Below are positions 35,255-42,995 of a DNA stretch of 43,006 bases, piece by piece. The notes beneath the pieces were generated by a model. It did not search any database. It had not been told where the DNA came from and worked only from the letters and a program-made list of their open reading frames with translations. The stretch comes from Blautia hansenii (GTDB lineage Bacteria > Bacillota > Clostridia > Lachnospirales > Lachnospiraceae). The position numbers were made by a program, and so were the translations under genes. The DNA lies in NCBI RefSeq assembly GCF_013304445.1, contig NZ_JAAITA010000023.1, positions 1 to 43,006 on the forward strand, read 5' to 3'. Each line of letters begins with the position of its first letter. Position 1 is the first letter of the stretch.

Positions 35255-35602
35255 TTATAGTTCAATCTTAAATTTTCCTCTGCTCCACAACCACATAGGC
35301 GTATGTATATCGATTGGTACATATTCCGTATCTTTAAGTATTGCCTTCCATCTATCTGCAACAAGCATCTGTACATTTGGCAGTGCCGCCTCTTCCAATG
35401 TAATAATACCCAATTTTGTACTCGCCTGTATTACATGAGTATCCGGAGCTACGGTAATATTTTCCCGGTCATGGAATTTTGTGTCCGTATACTGTTCCAT
35501 AACATAAAGCCAATAATTATTAATTTTATTTCCACCAAGGTATGGAAACATTTTCTTATGCTGCTAAATATATGCTTTAATTTCAGCTACGCTGTCATCC
35601 AT
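35255..35602 (-). pseudogene. Unidentified gene interrupted by an in-frame stop
   Basis: From an ATG at 35602 the frame reads MDDSVAEIKAYI, then TAG, then QHKKMFPYLGGNKINNYWLY and on to WSRGKFKIEL at 35255. The stop is one base from CAG. The readable 98-aa second part contains APDTHVIQASTKLGI, loosely like helix-hairpin-helix DNA glycosylases, but I cannot assign it firmly. The transposable element starts right upstream of its 5' end. It is either a pseudogene or a short protein starting at 35551. Confidence 0.5.
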
Positions 35603-35660
35603 CCTCTGTGTTATCAGTCACTTTATAACAAACCGATTTTTCAATTTTCATGCAAAATAA

Positions 35661-35725
35661 AAGAGGTCTTGGAATAAAGGAATCTGACGTATTTTCCATC
35701 AGATTATTTTATCCTGAGACCTCTT
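35661..35725 (-). terminator. Long hairpin at the left end of the element
   Basis: AAGAGGTCT (35661-35669) pairs with AGACCTCTT (35717-35725), with an inner AATCTGA/TCAGATT helix (35681-35687 with 35699-35705). On the minus strand it is followed by TTTATTTT, so it could block transcription leaving the element leftwards. Confidence 0.5.
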
Positions 35726-35836
35726 GTGTTATCATATGGTTTTGTAACCGTGAAATAAAAAAGCAGAAACCTCCCCGACCAAAGTTTGATTTCTGCTTTC
35801 ACCCAAACATAGCTTACGCTACATTCATGCATACCT

Positions 35837-36358
35837 ATGATAACAATTAAAACAGAAAACTACAACCTTATTTCTCAGGATTTTTACAATAAAACAATAG
35901 ATTCTCTTGATCTGAACCTTATTTCATGTGTCTGCGGTCACTCCGGCTGTCTTATCCGTTATGGCTCTTACAGACGCAGCATCCAGCTTGCTGACAGGGT
36001 TCTCTCCCTTTCAGTCATTCGTGTGTACTGCAAGGCATGCGGGCATACCCATGCACTGTTACTTTCATCCATGATCTCTTATTCACAGATCCCTCTGGTT
36101 CTGCACGTCCGTCTGATTCATGCTTATGAGCATGAAACCGGATTCCGGAACATACTGGCAGAACAATACCTCGTGGATGAAAACAACCTGAAATCCATCA
36201 TCCGGAACTACCGTTTACATTGGAAGCAGCGGCTGCTTTCCATGAGGCTTCACCTCCCCGATATCCCCAGCCTGATTTCAGGATGTTTTTCCCTCTTTTC
36301 CAGACAGTTCATGCAGATGAAATCAACCTCCAATCAACTTTTTATCCTGCCAACATAA
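35837..36358 (+). CDS. Transposon zinc-ribbon protein (DUF6431-like)
   Basis: 173 aa. Two zinc-binding pairs are visible (CVCGHSGC and VYCKACGHTHALL), followed by a helical region that looks like a DNA-binding domain. Small proteins of this type precede the transposase in such elements and probably help bind the ends. No good ribosome site precedes the ATG at 35837. An inverted repeat TGTTATCATATGG/CCTATGATAACA (35727-35739, 35834-35845) reaches its start codon. Confidence 0.65.
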   Translation: MITIKTENYNLISQDFYNKTIDSLDLNLISCVCGHSGCLIRYGSYRRSIQLADRVLSLSVIRVYCKACGHTHALLLSSMISYSQIPLVLHVRLIHAYEHETGFRNILAEQYLVDENNLKSIIRNYRLHWKQRLLSMRLHLPDIPSLISGCFSLFSRQFMQMKSTSNQLFILPT

Positions 36359-36410
36359 CCTTACACGACAGGTCTGCTTTTATCCTTTATCCTTTAGAAA
36401 AAGGAGGCAG

Positions 36411-37664
36411 ATGAAACTTATGAAACAAGAAAAGCAACAGGAAATCGCACTGATGCGCTATGGCGCCATCGCACCTATTATTGCAGGACTTGATGAACGT
36501 TATCCAAGCAAGACCGCTTTTTACACGGAAATTTCTGCAAAAGGACTCATGGGACCCGACGGGAAGCTCCATCATTATGCTCCCGCCACCATTGAAAAAT
36601 GGTATCTGGACTATCAGAACCATGGTTTTGAAGGTCTCGTCCCGAAAGGGCGGTCAGATGCCGGCATGAGCCGCAAGCTTGACGAAGAACTTCAGGAGAG
36701 AATCCGGTATTTCAAGACCAACTATCCACGCATGTCTGCGGCCGCTATTTACAGGCAGCTGAAATCCGATGGCTCTGTAATAAACGGACAGGTATCCGAA
36801 TCCACCGTCAGCCGCTTTGTGAAACGGCTTCAGTCGGAACTGCGGCAGACACCGAACAAGGATATGCGCCGCTATGAACGCCCTCATATCAATGAGGTCT
36901 GGTGCGGGGACAGCAGCGTCGGTCCCCGCCTTACAGATTCGGATGGCAAAAAACACCGGATCTATATCATTGCCCTGATTGATGATGCCAGCCGCTTCAT
37001 TACCGGAATTGATGTGTTCTATCATGATAACTTTATCAACCTGATGTCGGTTATGAAATCAGCCATAGCAAAGTATGGGCGCCCAAAAGTTTTCAACTTT
37101 GACAATGGTAAATCTTACAAAAACAGGCAGATGGAACTCCTTGCCGCAAGAATCGGTACAACACTCAGTTACTGCCAGCCATACACTCCCACCGGAAAAG
37201 CCAAGATTGAACGCTGGTTCCGGACGATGAAGGATCAGTGGATGGCAGCCCTTGATATGCGGGATTTCCATTCACTGGAAGAACTGAGGGGAAGTCTGTA
37301 CGCTTTTGTCCAGCAATACAACCAATCCCCCCATTCTTCCCTCCGTGGACTGTCCCCACAGGACCGTTTCTTTTCGGAACCGGAGCAGATCCGCAGACTT
37401 TCTGAGGAAGACATCCGTCAAAATTTCCTTCTGGAGATTGAACGCCGGGTATCTGCTGACAGTGTAATCGTCATCGACCAGATTGAATACGAAGTTGATT
37501 ATCGTTTTGCACGGCAGCGTATCCGCCTGCGCTATTCCCCGGATATGAAAGAAATCTTCATTGTGGAAGCTGACGGGACGCTGACACCAATCCGGCTTCT
37601 CAATAAAACCGAAAACGCATTGATAAAAAGAGAAAAAGTACGCTTATGCAAAGGAGACGAATGA
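36411..37664 (+). CDS. DDE transposase with integrase (rve) core
   Basis: 417 aa. An N-terminal helix-turn-helix part (AKGLMGPDGKLHHYAPATIE, RMSAAAIYRQLKSDG) is followed by an rve core with the DDE triad in WCGDSSVG (Asp), NFDNGKSY (Asp) and AKIERWFRTMKDQW (Glu), then a Mu-type C-terminal barrel. AAAGGAGG precedes the ATG. The triad is intact, so it may be active. Its stop overlaps the ATPase start as ATGA. Confidence 0.92.
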   Translation: MKLMKQEKQQEIALMRYGAIAPIIAGLDERYPSKTAFYTEISAKGLMGPDGKLHHYAPATIEKWYLDYQNHGFEGLVPKGRSDAGMSRKLDEELQERIRYFKTNYPRMSAAAIYRQLKSDGSVINGQVSESTVSRFVKRLQSELRQTPNKDMRRYERPHINEVWCGDSSVGPRLTDSDGKKHRIYIIALIDDASRFITGIDVFYHDNFINLMSVMKSAIAKYGRPKVFNFDNGKSYKNRQMELLAARIGTTLSYCQPYTPTGKAKIERWFRTMKDQWMAALDMRDFHSLEELRGSLYAFVQQYNQSPHSSLRGLSPQDRFFSEPEQIRRLSEEDIRQNFLLEIERRVSADSVIVIDQIEYEVDYRFARQRIRLRYSPDMKEIFIVEADGTLTPIRLLNKTENALIKREKVRLCKGDE

Positions 37665-38470
37665 TTATGGATTACACTGCAAGATATGGATTGGAGTTCA
37701 ATCCTTTCCTAAAGAACTCAAAGGAAGTCCTCGTAGAAACACAGGAATACAAGGAGGTTCTGTTCCGTCTGAACTACCTGCTTACCACAAAAGGTTTCGG
37801 CCTCCTGACCGGAAGCGCCGGAAGAGGAAAGACCACCGCTGTCAGGAACTGGGCTTCGGGACTGAATACTTCCCTTTATAAAGTAGTTTATTCCAGTCTT
37901 TCCACCCTGACTGTAAATGATTTTTACCGGAATCTTGCCGCTGAACTTGGAGCCCAGCCTGCATTCCGCAAGACCGATAACTTCAAAATCATTCAGGATG
38001 AAATCAACCGTCTCGTACTTGAGAAACGACAGACGCCTGTCATCATCATAGATGAAGCGAACTATATCGGAAACGCTGTACTCAATGACTTAAAAATGCT
38101 GTTCAACTTTGAAATGGATTCCAAAGACCGGGCTGTTGTTCTTCTTTCCGGTCTGCCACAGCTCAACAGCACCCTGCGTCTAAGCATCCACGAACCTTTC
38201 CGCCAGAGAATTGTCATGAATTATAATCTGGAAGGCATGACAAAAGCAGAAGGGCATTCCTATGTTGCTGCCAAACTGAATGGCGCCGGATGCACACAAA
38301 CGGTATTCGAAGACAATGCACTGGAAGCAATCCTCAATGCAGCGAATGGGACCCCACGTATGATCAACAAACTGTGTAATGCAAGTCTGTTGGTTGGAAA
38401 CAGCTCAAATTTAAATATCATAACCGCCGATGCCGTCATGCAGGCAATCAATGACTGTGAACTCGGATAG
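37661..38470 (+). CDS. Transposition AAA ATPase (ExeA/TniB-like)
   Basis: 269 aa. Walker A is GSAGRGKTTAVR, Walker B VIIIDEANYIG, with sensor residues in LLSGLPQLN. It begins YGLEFNPFLK, like ExeA-type and transposition ATPases that choose or load target DNA. The start at 37661 (ATGA overlap) or 37667 (better spacing to AAAGGAG) cannot be separated. It forms the ATPase half of the transposase pair. Confidence 0.88.
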   Translation: MIMDYTARYGLEFNPFLKNSKEVLVETQEYKEVLFRLNYLLTTKGFGLLTGSAGRGKTTAVRNWASGLNTSLYKVVYSSLSTLTVNDFYRNLAAELGAQPAFRKTDNFKIIQDEINRLVLEKRQTPVIIIDEANYIGNAVLNDLKMLFNFEMDSKDRAVVLLSGLPQLNSTLRLSIHEPFRQRIVMNYNLEGMTKAEGHSYVAAKLNGAGCTQTVFEDNALEAILNAANGTPRMINKLCNASLLVGNSSNLNIITADAVMQAINDCELG

Positions 38471-38476
38471 CTTTAG

Positions 38477-38513
38477 AAACCATCATGTAAGATAATCTGC
38501 ATGATGGTTTTTT
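38477..38513 (+). terminator. Terminator of the transposable element genes
   Basis: AAACCATCATG (38477-38487) pairs with CATGATGGTTT (38500-38510), followed by TTT. Confidence 0.85.
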
Positions 38514-38554
38514 CTCATAAAATAACGTGCCTGAAGCGTCCAAAAATATATGCT

Positions 38555-38776
38555 TCATCCCATCGTTAGGTGCTCTGAAAGACCCGTTTTAATCTGACGG
38601 AAAAGGCAGCGTTTAATTTGCCGAATAACAATCTGTTTATCTTCCATTTTACTAGAATTAGCTGTCTCATCATATAAAGATATAATCAATTTTGAAATCT
38701 CATCTTCTATGCCCCATTGTTTTCTCAAAGTCTCTATCTTCATCTGTAAAACATTTTCACATAACTGTATAACCAT
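38555..38776 (-). CDS. Small ORF, possibly a remnant
   Basis: 73 aa (starts MVIQLCENVLQMKIETLRKQ). The frame upstream of its ATG reads ISFIDYAD before a stop, with no ribosome site, so it may be the tail of a decayed gene. It lies between the transposable element and the protease gene. Function unknown. Confidence 0.35.
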   Translation of the reverse strand: MVIQLCENVLQMKIETLRKQWGIEDEISKLIISLYDETANSSKMEDKQIVIRQIKRCLFRQIKTGLSEHLTMG

Positions 38777-38822
38777 GTCTGCATAATCAATAAAGGAAAT
38801 TCTACATCCATGTCAATATTCT

Positions 38823-38984
38823 TTACTTGTATTCCACATTGATATGCTTCAACTTATTTGATTTAAGTTTTGAAAGCAACACGATACTTTCAACATGTTC
38901 ATCGTCGTCCAAACCAATATTTAAATCATTTTCAATAATTGATACCCATTCCTCAGCACAATCATTAAACCATACACTTACTTA
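38823..38984 (-). pseudogene. Short protein remnant next to the protease gene
   Basis: Without a usable start codon the minus strand reads VSVWFNDCAEEWVSIIEN, then DLNIGLDDDEHVESIVLLSK, ending KLKHINVEYK and a stop at 38823. The composition looks coding (regular acidic/hydrophobic pattern). It is probably a decayed gene, perhaps continuous with the 38555 ORF before deletions. Confidence 0.4.
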
Positions 38985-38998
38985 TTTCATTGAATTTT

Positions 38999-41245
38999 CT
39001 ATTCAAATTCAATTTCTTCTTCTGCCTTACTGTATACATCAATCTGATTTTCTATATCGATTCTATTGACAAGCCATCCTCTTACCATACACAATTTTAT
39101 AAATTCATCAATACGATTTATACCATTCATCTCCTTTAACGTAACAACCACACCAAATTGTAATCCTCTTCCTGCTTTTGGAACAAGTCGTTCCTTCGTT
39201 TTAATACTCAATCCCCACATTCCCGCTGAATAAGCTTTTCGAGGCCTTGCATTTTCTTTAATTGCCTCACTAATATGTTTTATATTATCCCATTTTCGAT
39301 ACAGTTTACGTGCATCTTCTTCATAAATATTTTGAATTCCTTCATCTGCTTGTTTGTTGTAATCTATAGCTTTAATCATGGCTTTTCCATCTTTTTCAAT
39401 TATTCTTCCAAAGTGGAGATCCATTTCTGTACTTGTATAATCTACACCCTGATTTCTATCGCTTTTTGGAAAATATGCCAATGTTGCCTTTGCAAAAAAA
39501 GGATGTGCCTTCATATCTTGTGGAACTGGAATATTATACGTATATGTTTCATATTCATCAATGGTTCCATTCATAATAAATCTAATTTCATCATCTTTGG
39601 AATGTGTAATATCCTCAATACGTTTTGGTACAACCCCATACCCCATGGCAAAATATTTATTATCCTGACGATTCCATCCTGCTGCCGAATCAATTATCAG
39701 TGCTTTTGCAACTTCTCTGCTTAATCCTACGATATGGATAAGATATGCCATTTTTCTTGTAATCCAAGGTGCAGCAAATGAAGTTCCACATACTGTTGCC
39801 ATGCCTAAAGGTTCACAAACTGTAATTTTTTCCTGTTTATCTCCCCCATAGTAGCAAATATCTGGTTTATAAAAGAAAGATAGTACCGGTCCTACCCTTG
39901 TATATGAAGCTGGTTTACCGTTAAAATCAACAGCATTAACTATTAATGAGTTAAGTGAATCTGCTGGAGCACCTATTTTCACAGTTCCTGTCATTTTTCT
40001 TGTTTTGTTTGTCCCTGCGACAACAAATATAACATCATACTCACATTGAATCTTATCTAACTCTGCTGCTTCGGGCGATATAAAATTGGGATCGATTTCC
40101 ATCGCCGATCCTAATGAAAGATTCCATACTTTAATATCTCTGTTACTCGCTATGATATCTCTAATCATTTTAAGGATTGTAAACGAACTGAATCCACCTG
40201 CTGTTGCTACTCCAAAATGTTTTACCCTAAATCGTCCACAGCCATCATCCAGTTTTGGATTAAAAGCTGGTCCATCCACAATTATTGAAGTTACCGCTGT
40301 TCCATGGAAACGATCTTCTGTAGTAATTGTGATGTTCGGATCAACCATATTGTGTGAAACGACCCAATTATGAAAATATACCCTTTTGTCAAATTGAGTA
40401 TCAATAACACCAACTGTTGGTTCATTTGTGGGTTCTGGAATCGATATTAAACTTTCTGATTCATCTTTCACAATATCTTCATCTATAACAATTTCTGCTA
40501 AATCTCTAACATGCATTGCAATCAAATATGGGGCATTATTTTGCAAAATCTGAATTTCTCTACCGTCAAGTCTAAGAGTTGTTTCATCAATCATTTTAGC
40601 ATGTATCATATCAATGCCAAATTTGCTTAATAATTCTACTGTATTTACTCCTGTTTTATAAATCGTTACAATTGATCTATCTTTGATTGTTTCATCTACA
40701 CGATCTAATCTAAAACTTTCTACATAATTAGAATCTACAACTACTCTTAAAAAACTAGATTTAGCCATTATATTTACATTATATTTTCCACTATTTATTA
40801 ATTGGGTATCTTTATCTGTTATTTCACCATTATAATACTTATTTAGAACCAATTCACATTTTTCTAAATATTGTATTGATTTCCGCAAAGCTTCAAAAGA
40901 AATAAAATACGTAAAAACATGCTTCTTTACTTTTTCATTTTTTGCGTTATTCTCATCCACAAATTTTGCCCCTCTAATTGACATGTTGGGATGTGAACTT
41001 TTTTCTCCAAGCAAAATCTGCAACCTATTGCTCTTTGCAACAATGCACTTATAATGAACGCTGATTAGAACTCCACCTATCGTCATCTCATTTTTCCAAT
41101 AGTTCTCTAATTGTTTTAACTGTTGTTTCATATTTCCGACATGCTCAGCTGTAACTTTTGAACCTTTTGGAAGATTCGTCGGTCCAAAACCATTCACATT
41201 TTTCCGCTTCTGAAACTGTCCTCTAAGTTGTAATATATCATTCAT
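38999..41245 (-). CDS. S8 subtilisin-like protease, IetS-like
   Basis: 748 aa with no signal peptide, so cytoplasmic. The catalytic triad is D282 (GVIDTQFD), H314 (DRFHGTAVTSI) and S489 (CGTSFAAPW), with the oxyanion Asn413 in VAGTN. A 270-residue N-terminal domain and a 180-residue C-terminal beta-rich domain flank it. The gene overlaps the upstream AAA ATPase by 8 bases. This ATPase-protease pairing is that of IetAS, known as an anti-phage/plasmid-exclusion system. It is AT-rich compared with the core genes, a sign of transfer. An aerolysin-type or housekeeping role is unlikely. Confidence 0.85.
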   Translation of the reverse strand: MNDILQLRGQFQKRKNVNGFGPTNLPKGSKVTAEHVGNMKQQLKQLENYWKNEMTIGGVLISVHYKCIVAKSNRLQILLGEKSSHPNMSIRGAKFVDENNAKNEKVKKHVFTYFISFEALRKSIQYLEKCELVLNKYYNGEITDKDTQLINSGKYNVNIMAKSSFLRVVVDSNYVESFRLDRVDETIKDRSIVTIYKTGVNTVELLSKFGIDMIHAKMIDETTLRLDGREIQILQNNAPYLIAMHVRDLAEIVIDEDIVKDESESLISIPEPTNEPTVGVIDTQFDKRVYFHNWVVSHNMVDPNITITTEDRFHGTAVTSIIVDGPAFNPKLDDGCGRFRVKHFGVATAGGFSSFTILKMIRDIIASNRDIKVWNLSLGSAMEIDPNFISPEAAELDKIQCEYDVIFVVAGTNKTRKMTGTVKIGAPADSLNSLIVNAVDFNGKPASYTRVGPVLSFFYKPDICYYGGDKQEKITVCEPLGMATVCGTSFAAPWITRKMAYLIHIVGLSREVAKALIIDSAAGWNRQDNKYFAMGYGVVPKRIEDITHSKDDEIRFIMNGTIDEYETYTYNIPVPQDMKAHPFFAKATLAYFPKSDRNQGVDYTSTEMDLHFGRIIEKDGKAMIKAIDYNKQADEGIQNIYEEDARKLYRKWDNIKHISEAIKENARPRKAYSAGMWGLSIKTKERLVPKAGRGLQFGVVVTLKEMNGINRIDEFIKLCMVRGWLVNRIDIENQIDVYSKAEEEIEFE

Positions 41246-42284
41246 CCATGCTCTCCTTAAGTTCTCTAGCTACAGTGCTCCTAGGAATCCTCGATAAAAT
41301 TTCTATTTCTCTAATTGTAAATTTCTGAGATTTTAATTCTTTCAAATTTTGAGGCTGTTTACCATTAACTGCATAGTACAATCGTCTAAAATAATCCATT
41401 CCATCATCAGGATCACTAAACGCAACCGCTGTCCTTATTAAATTTTTTAAATCTCCTGGATATGGAATTGGTTCCATCAATCCAATGATTTTACGAAATA
41501 AGCGGATATCCTTACTTGCTAATTTAAATTTTACTAAAAACTTATTTAAAAATTCTTCTGCGATTGACATTAAATCTCCTTTTGTATATCTGTTGAAATC
41601 TATCACAGAATCAAATCTTCTAATTAAAGCTTTATCGAAATGTTCATATAAATTGGTTGTCGCAACTAGTACAACTCTTTCATCCATATAATCCATTCCT
41701 TTAAGCATAGAAGATGTCGCTCTTCCCATTTCTCGCAAATCATTTGTATTAGTTCTGTCTAGTGCAATTGCATCTATTTCATCAAATAGTATTATTACAT
41801 TTTCTGGATGAACAAAATTATTTATTTCTTTAAATAGAGAAGAAATATTTTTTTGTGTCTGCCCTAATTTACTATCAATAACAGCAGCAAAATCCACCAT
41901 ATAAATATCTCTATTTAAGATACGAGACAATTGTTTGACCGCTTCCGTTTTCCCTGTTCCCGGCGATCCTTGAAATAGGAATTTATTTATTCCAGCTTTA
42001 TGTGCAACTGCATGTACAATTCCAAGAATATCCTGTGTGACCGAATCTGGAAGCCATAAACTATCTCCAGATGATTCAATTTTTTCAAATAACGCTGAGT
42101 CACTTTCATTCATTTGAGGTACAAATGTATTCGCATTTGACATTAATGCCATAATATACTCAGCTAATTGGTAATCTCCTGATTTATCAAAGTCTTTTGC
42201 AATCTCATATGCTTCACTTCTAAAACCTGCATCATTTTCTTCTGAATAATATTTTATCAAATTAAGAATGCTTTTCTTCTTCAT
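41238..42284 (-). CDS. AAA+ ATPase, IetA-like
   Basis: 348 aa. One AAA+ module: Walker A GSPGTGKT (106-113), Walker B IILFDEID (164-171), sensor 1 N211 in VATTN and arginine fingers R222-R223 in ALIRRFD. It is of the FtsH/spastin-like classic group, with a short N-terminal helical part and a C-terminal KFTIREIEILSRIPRSTVAR helix-turn-helix-like end. It is the first gene of the operon, under a perfect promoter, and overlaps the protease. It probably senses infection or feeds substrates to the protease (inference from the IetAS family). Confidence 0.87.
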   Translation of the reverse strand: MKKKSILNLIKYYSEENDAGFRSEAYEIAKDFDKSGDYQLAEYIMALMSNANTFVPQMNESDSALFEKIESSGDSLWLPDSVTQDILGIVHAVAHKAGINKFLFQGSPGTGKTEAVKQLSRILNRDIYMVDFAAVIDSKLGQTQKNISSLFKEINNFVHPENVIILFDEIDAIALDRTNTNDLREMGRATSSMLKGMDYMDERVVLVATTNLYEHFDKALIRRFDSVIDFNRYTKGDLMSIAEEFLNKFLVKFKLASKDIRLFRKIIGLMEPIPYPGDLKNLIRTAVAFSDPDDGMDYFRRLYYAVNGKQPQNLKELKSQKFTIREIEILSRIPRSTVARELKESMDE

Positions 42285-42310
42285 AATGTGCCACCCCTGT
42301 CTTTTTCTTA

Positions 42311-42339
42311 ATTATATCTCCACGGGACATTTTTGTCAA
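42311..42339 (-). promoter_or_regulatory. Promoter of the ATPase-protease operon
   Basis: On the minus strand a perfect TTGACA (42339-42334), a 17-nt spacer and a perfect TATAAT (42316-42311). It is one of the strongest promoters in the window. Confidence 0.88.
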
Positions 42340-42352
42340 TATTGGGACAAAA
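42324..42352. promoter_or_regulatory. Candidate operator over the defence promoter
   Basis: TTTTGTC (42331-42337) and GACAAAA (42346-42352) form an inverted repeat with an 8-bp spacer over the -35 box. GGGACA is repeated at 42324-42329 and 42344-42349, exactly 20 bp apart. The site lies between the two divergent promoters. No regulator gene is evident nearby. Confidence 0.5.
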
Positions 42353-42358
42353 TTTAAA

Positions 42359-42388
42359 TTGACTTTTTTTGTTAAGTCGTGTTATAGT
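42359..42388 (+). promoter_or_regulatory. Divergent promoter of the DUF3892-like gene
   Basis: TTGACT (42359-42364), an 18-nt spacer and TATAGT (42383-42388). It implies a leader of about 205 bases before the ATG at 42601. That leader (42395-42600) has CTGTGT...ACACAG and GTACAAATGTAC pairing and no ORF I can support. Confidence 0.6.
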
Positions 42389-42600
42389 GATTATGAAATT
42401 AAAACAAATAAAAAATTTCAATAAAAAAGAAACCAGCATCTAAGCGAATAGAATACTGGCCTCTGTGTACAAATGTACTTCATCCAAAGTAAGTTTAACA
42501 CAGAACAATTTCCCAGACAACCAAAACCTTTGTTCGACTTGATTTCTTTTCTTATTGTTTATATAGAATATTCACAAAAAAATTTGAAAGGAAATAAAAA

Positions 42601-42876
42601 ATGAAAGCAACAAAAATAAAAATGAAAACAGGATGTGCACAGTCCAACAATACAACTGAAATATCCGAAATTTACGTAGAAGGATGTACTAACCCAGGAT
42701 ACTTTGCTAAAGAATCCTTATATGATTACCTAAAAAATAACCCTGATTCCATTCAGGTAAACATTTATCCTTATCCAAACTTAATCCCTGCACTCAGCAG
42801 TAATCAAGAAAAATATGTTCGTTCAGAGCCAAATGATACTCCGAATGATAATCTTTTAAAATTGCCAAGAAACTAA
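42601..42876 (+). CDS. DUF3892-like small protein
   Basis: 91 aa (starts MKATKIKMKTGCAQSNNTTE). The end KYVRSEPNDTPNDNLLKLPR resembles DUF3892 proteins, which end in a VRS.PN.T..DNLL.LP pattern. AAAGGAAA precedes the ATG. It is probably cytosolic. It is divergent from the ATPase-protease pair and shares its control region, so it may be an accessory gene of that cassette. Function unknown. Confidence 0.65.
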   Translation: MKATKIKMKTGCAQSNNTTEISEIYVEGCTNPGYFAKESLYDYLKNNPDSIQVNIYPYPNLIPALSSNQEKYVRSEPNDTPNDNLLKLPRN

Positions 42877-42900
42877 TCCATACTAAGCAATATTTACATC

Positions 42901-42934
42901 AAACACGTAGATGAAAGATGCCATCTACGTGTTT
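42901..42934. terminator. Hairpin after the DUF3892-like gene
   Basis: AAACACGTAGATG (42901-42913) pairs perfectly with CATCTACGTGTTT (42922-42934), 13 bp. The T run is weak. Confidence 0.6.
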
Positions 42935-42960
42935 GCAATTTCTATAATAAACCTAGATTA

Positions 42961-42995
42961 TTCACGGCACAGCCGTGAAAGTGGCTGAAAGCCAC
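42961..42995. repeat. Two adjacent perfect hairpins at the right edge
   Basis: TTCACGGC-ACA-GCCGTGAA (42961-42979) is followed one base later by GTGGCT-GAA-AGCCAC (42981-42995). Both have 3-nt loops. There is no T run. The sequence is cut by the window end, so its role (element end, REP-like unit or attenuator) is open. Confidence 0.5.

Larger units (their letters stand above)
35609..38514 (+). mobile_element. Three-gene transposable element (zinc ribbon / DDE transposase / AAA ATPase)
   Basis: Three plus-strand genes with a transposase and ATPase pair typical of Mu/Tn7/Tn552-like elements. The noncoding left part (35609-35836) has TGTTATCA at 35609-35616, TGTTATCATA at 35727-35736 and the inverted TATGATAACA at 35836-35845, which may be transposase-binding sites. 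It also holds two hairpins (35661-35725 and 35760-35799). A terminator closes the ATPase gene at 38477-38513. Exact ends, terminal repeats and target duplication could not be found, so boundaries are approximate. Confidence 0.75.

Noticed and set aside
35609-38630. Terminal inverted repeat using TGTTATCA at 35609 and TGTTATTC (minus) at 38630
   Set aside because: Only six bases match and no target duplication is seen, so I did not claim it as the element ends.
42395-42600. Leader peptide or small ORF upstream of the DUF3892-like gene
   Set aside because: No start codon with a ribosome site and useful length is present.
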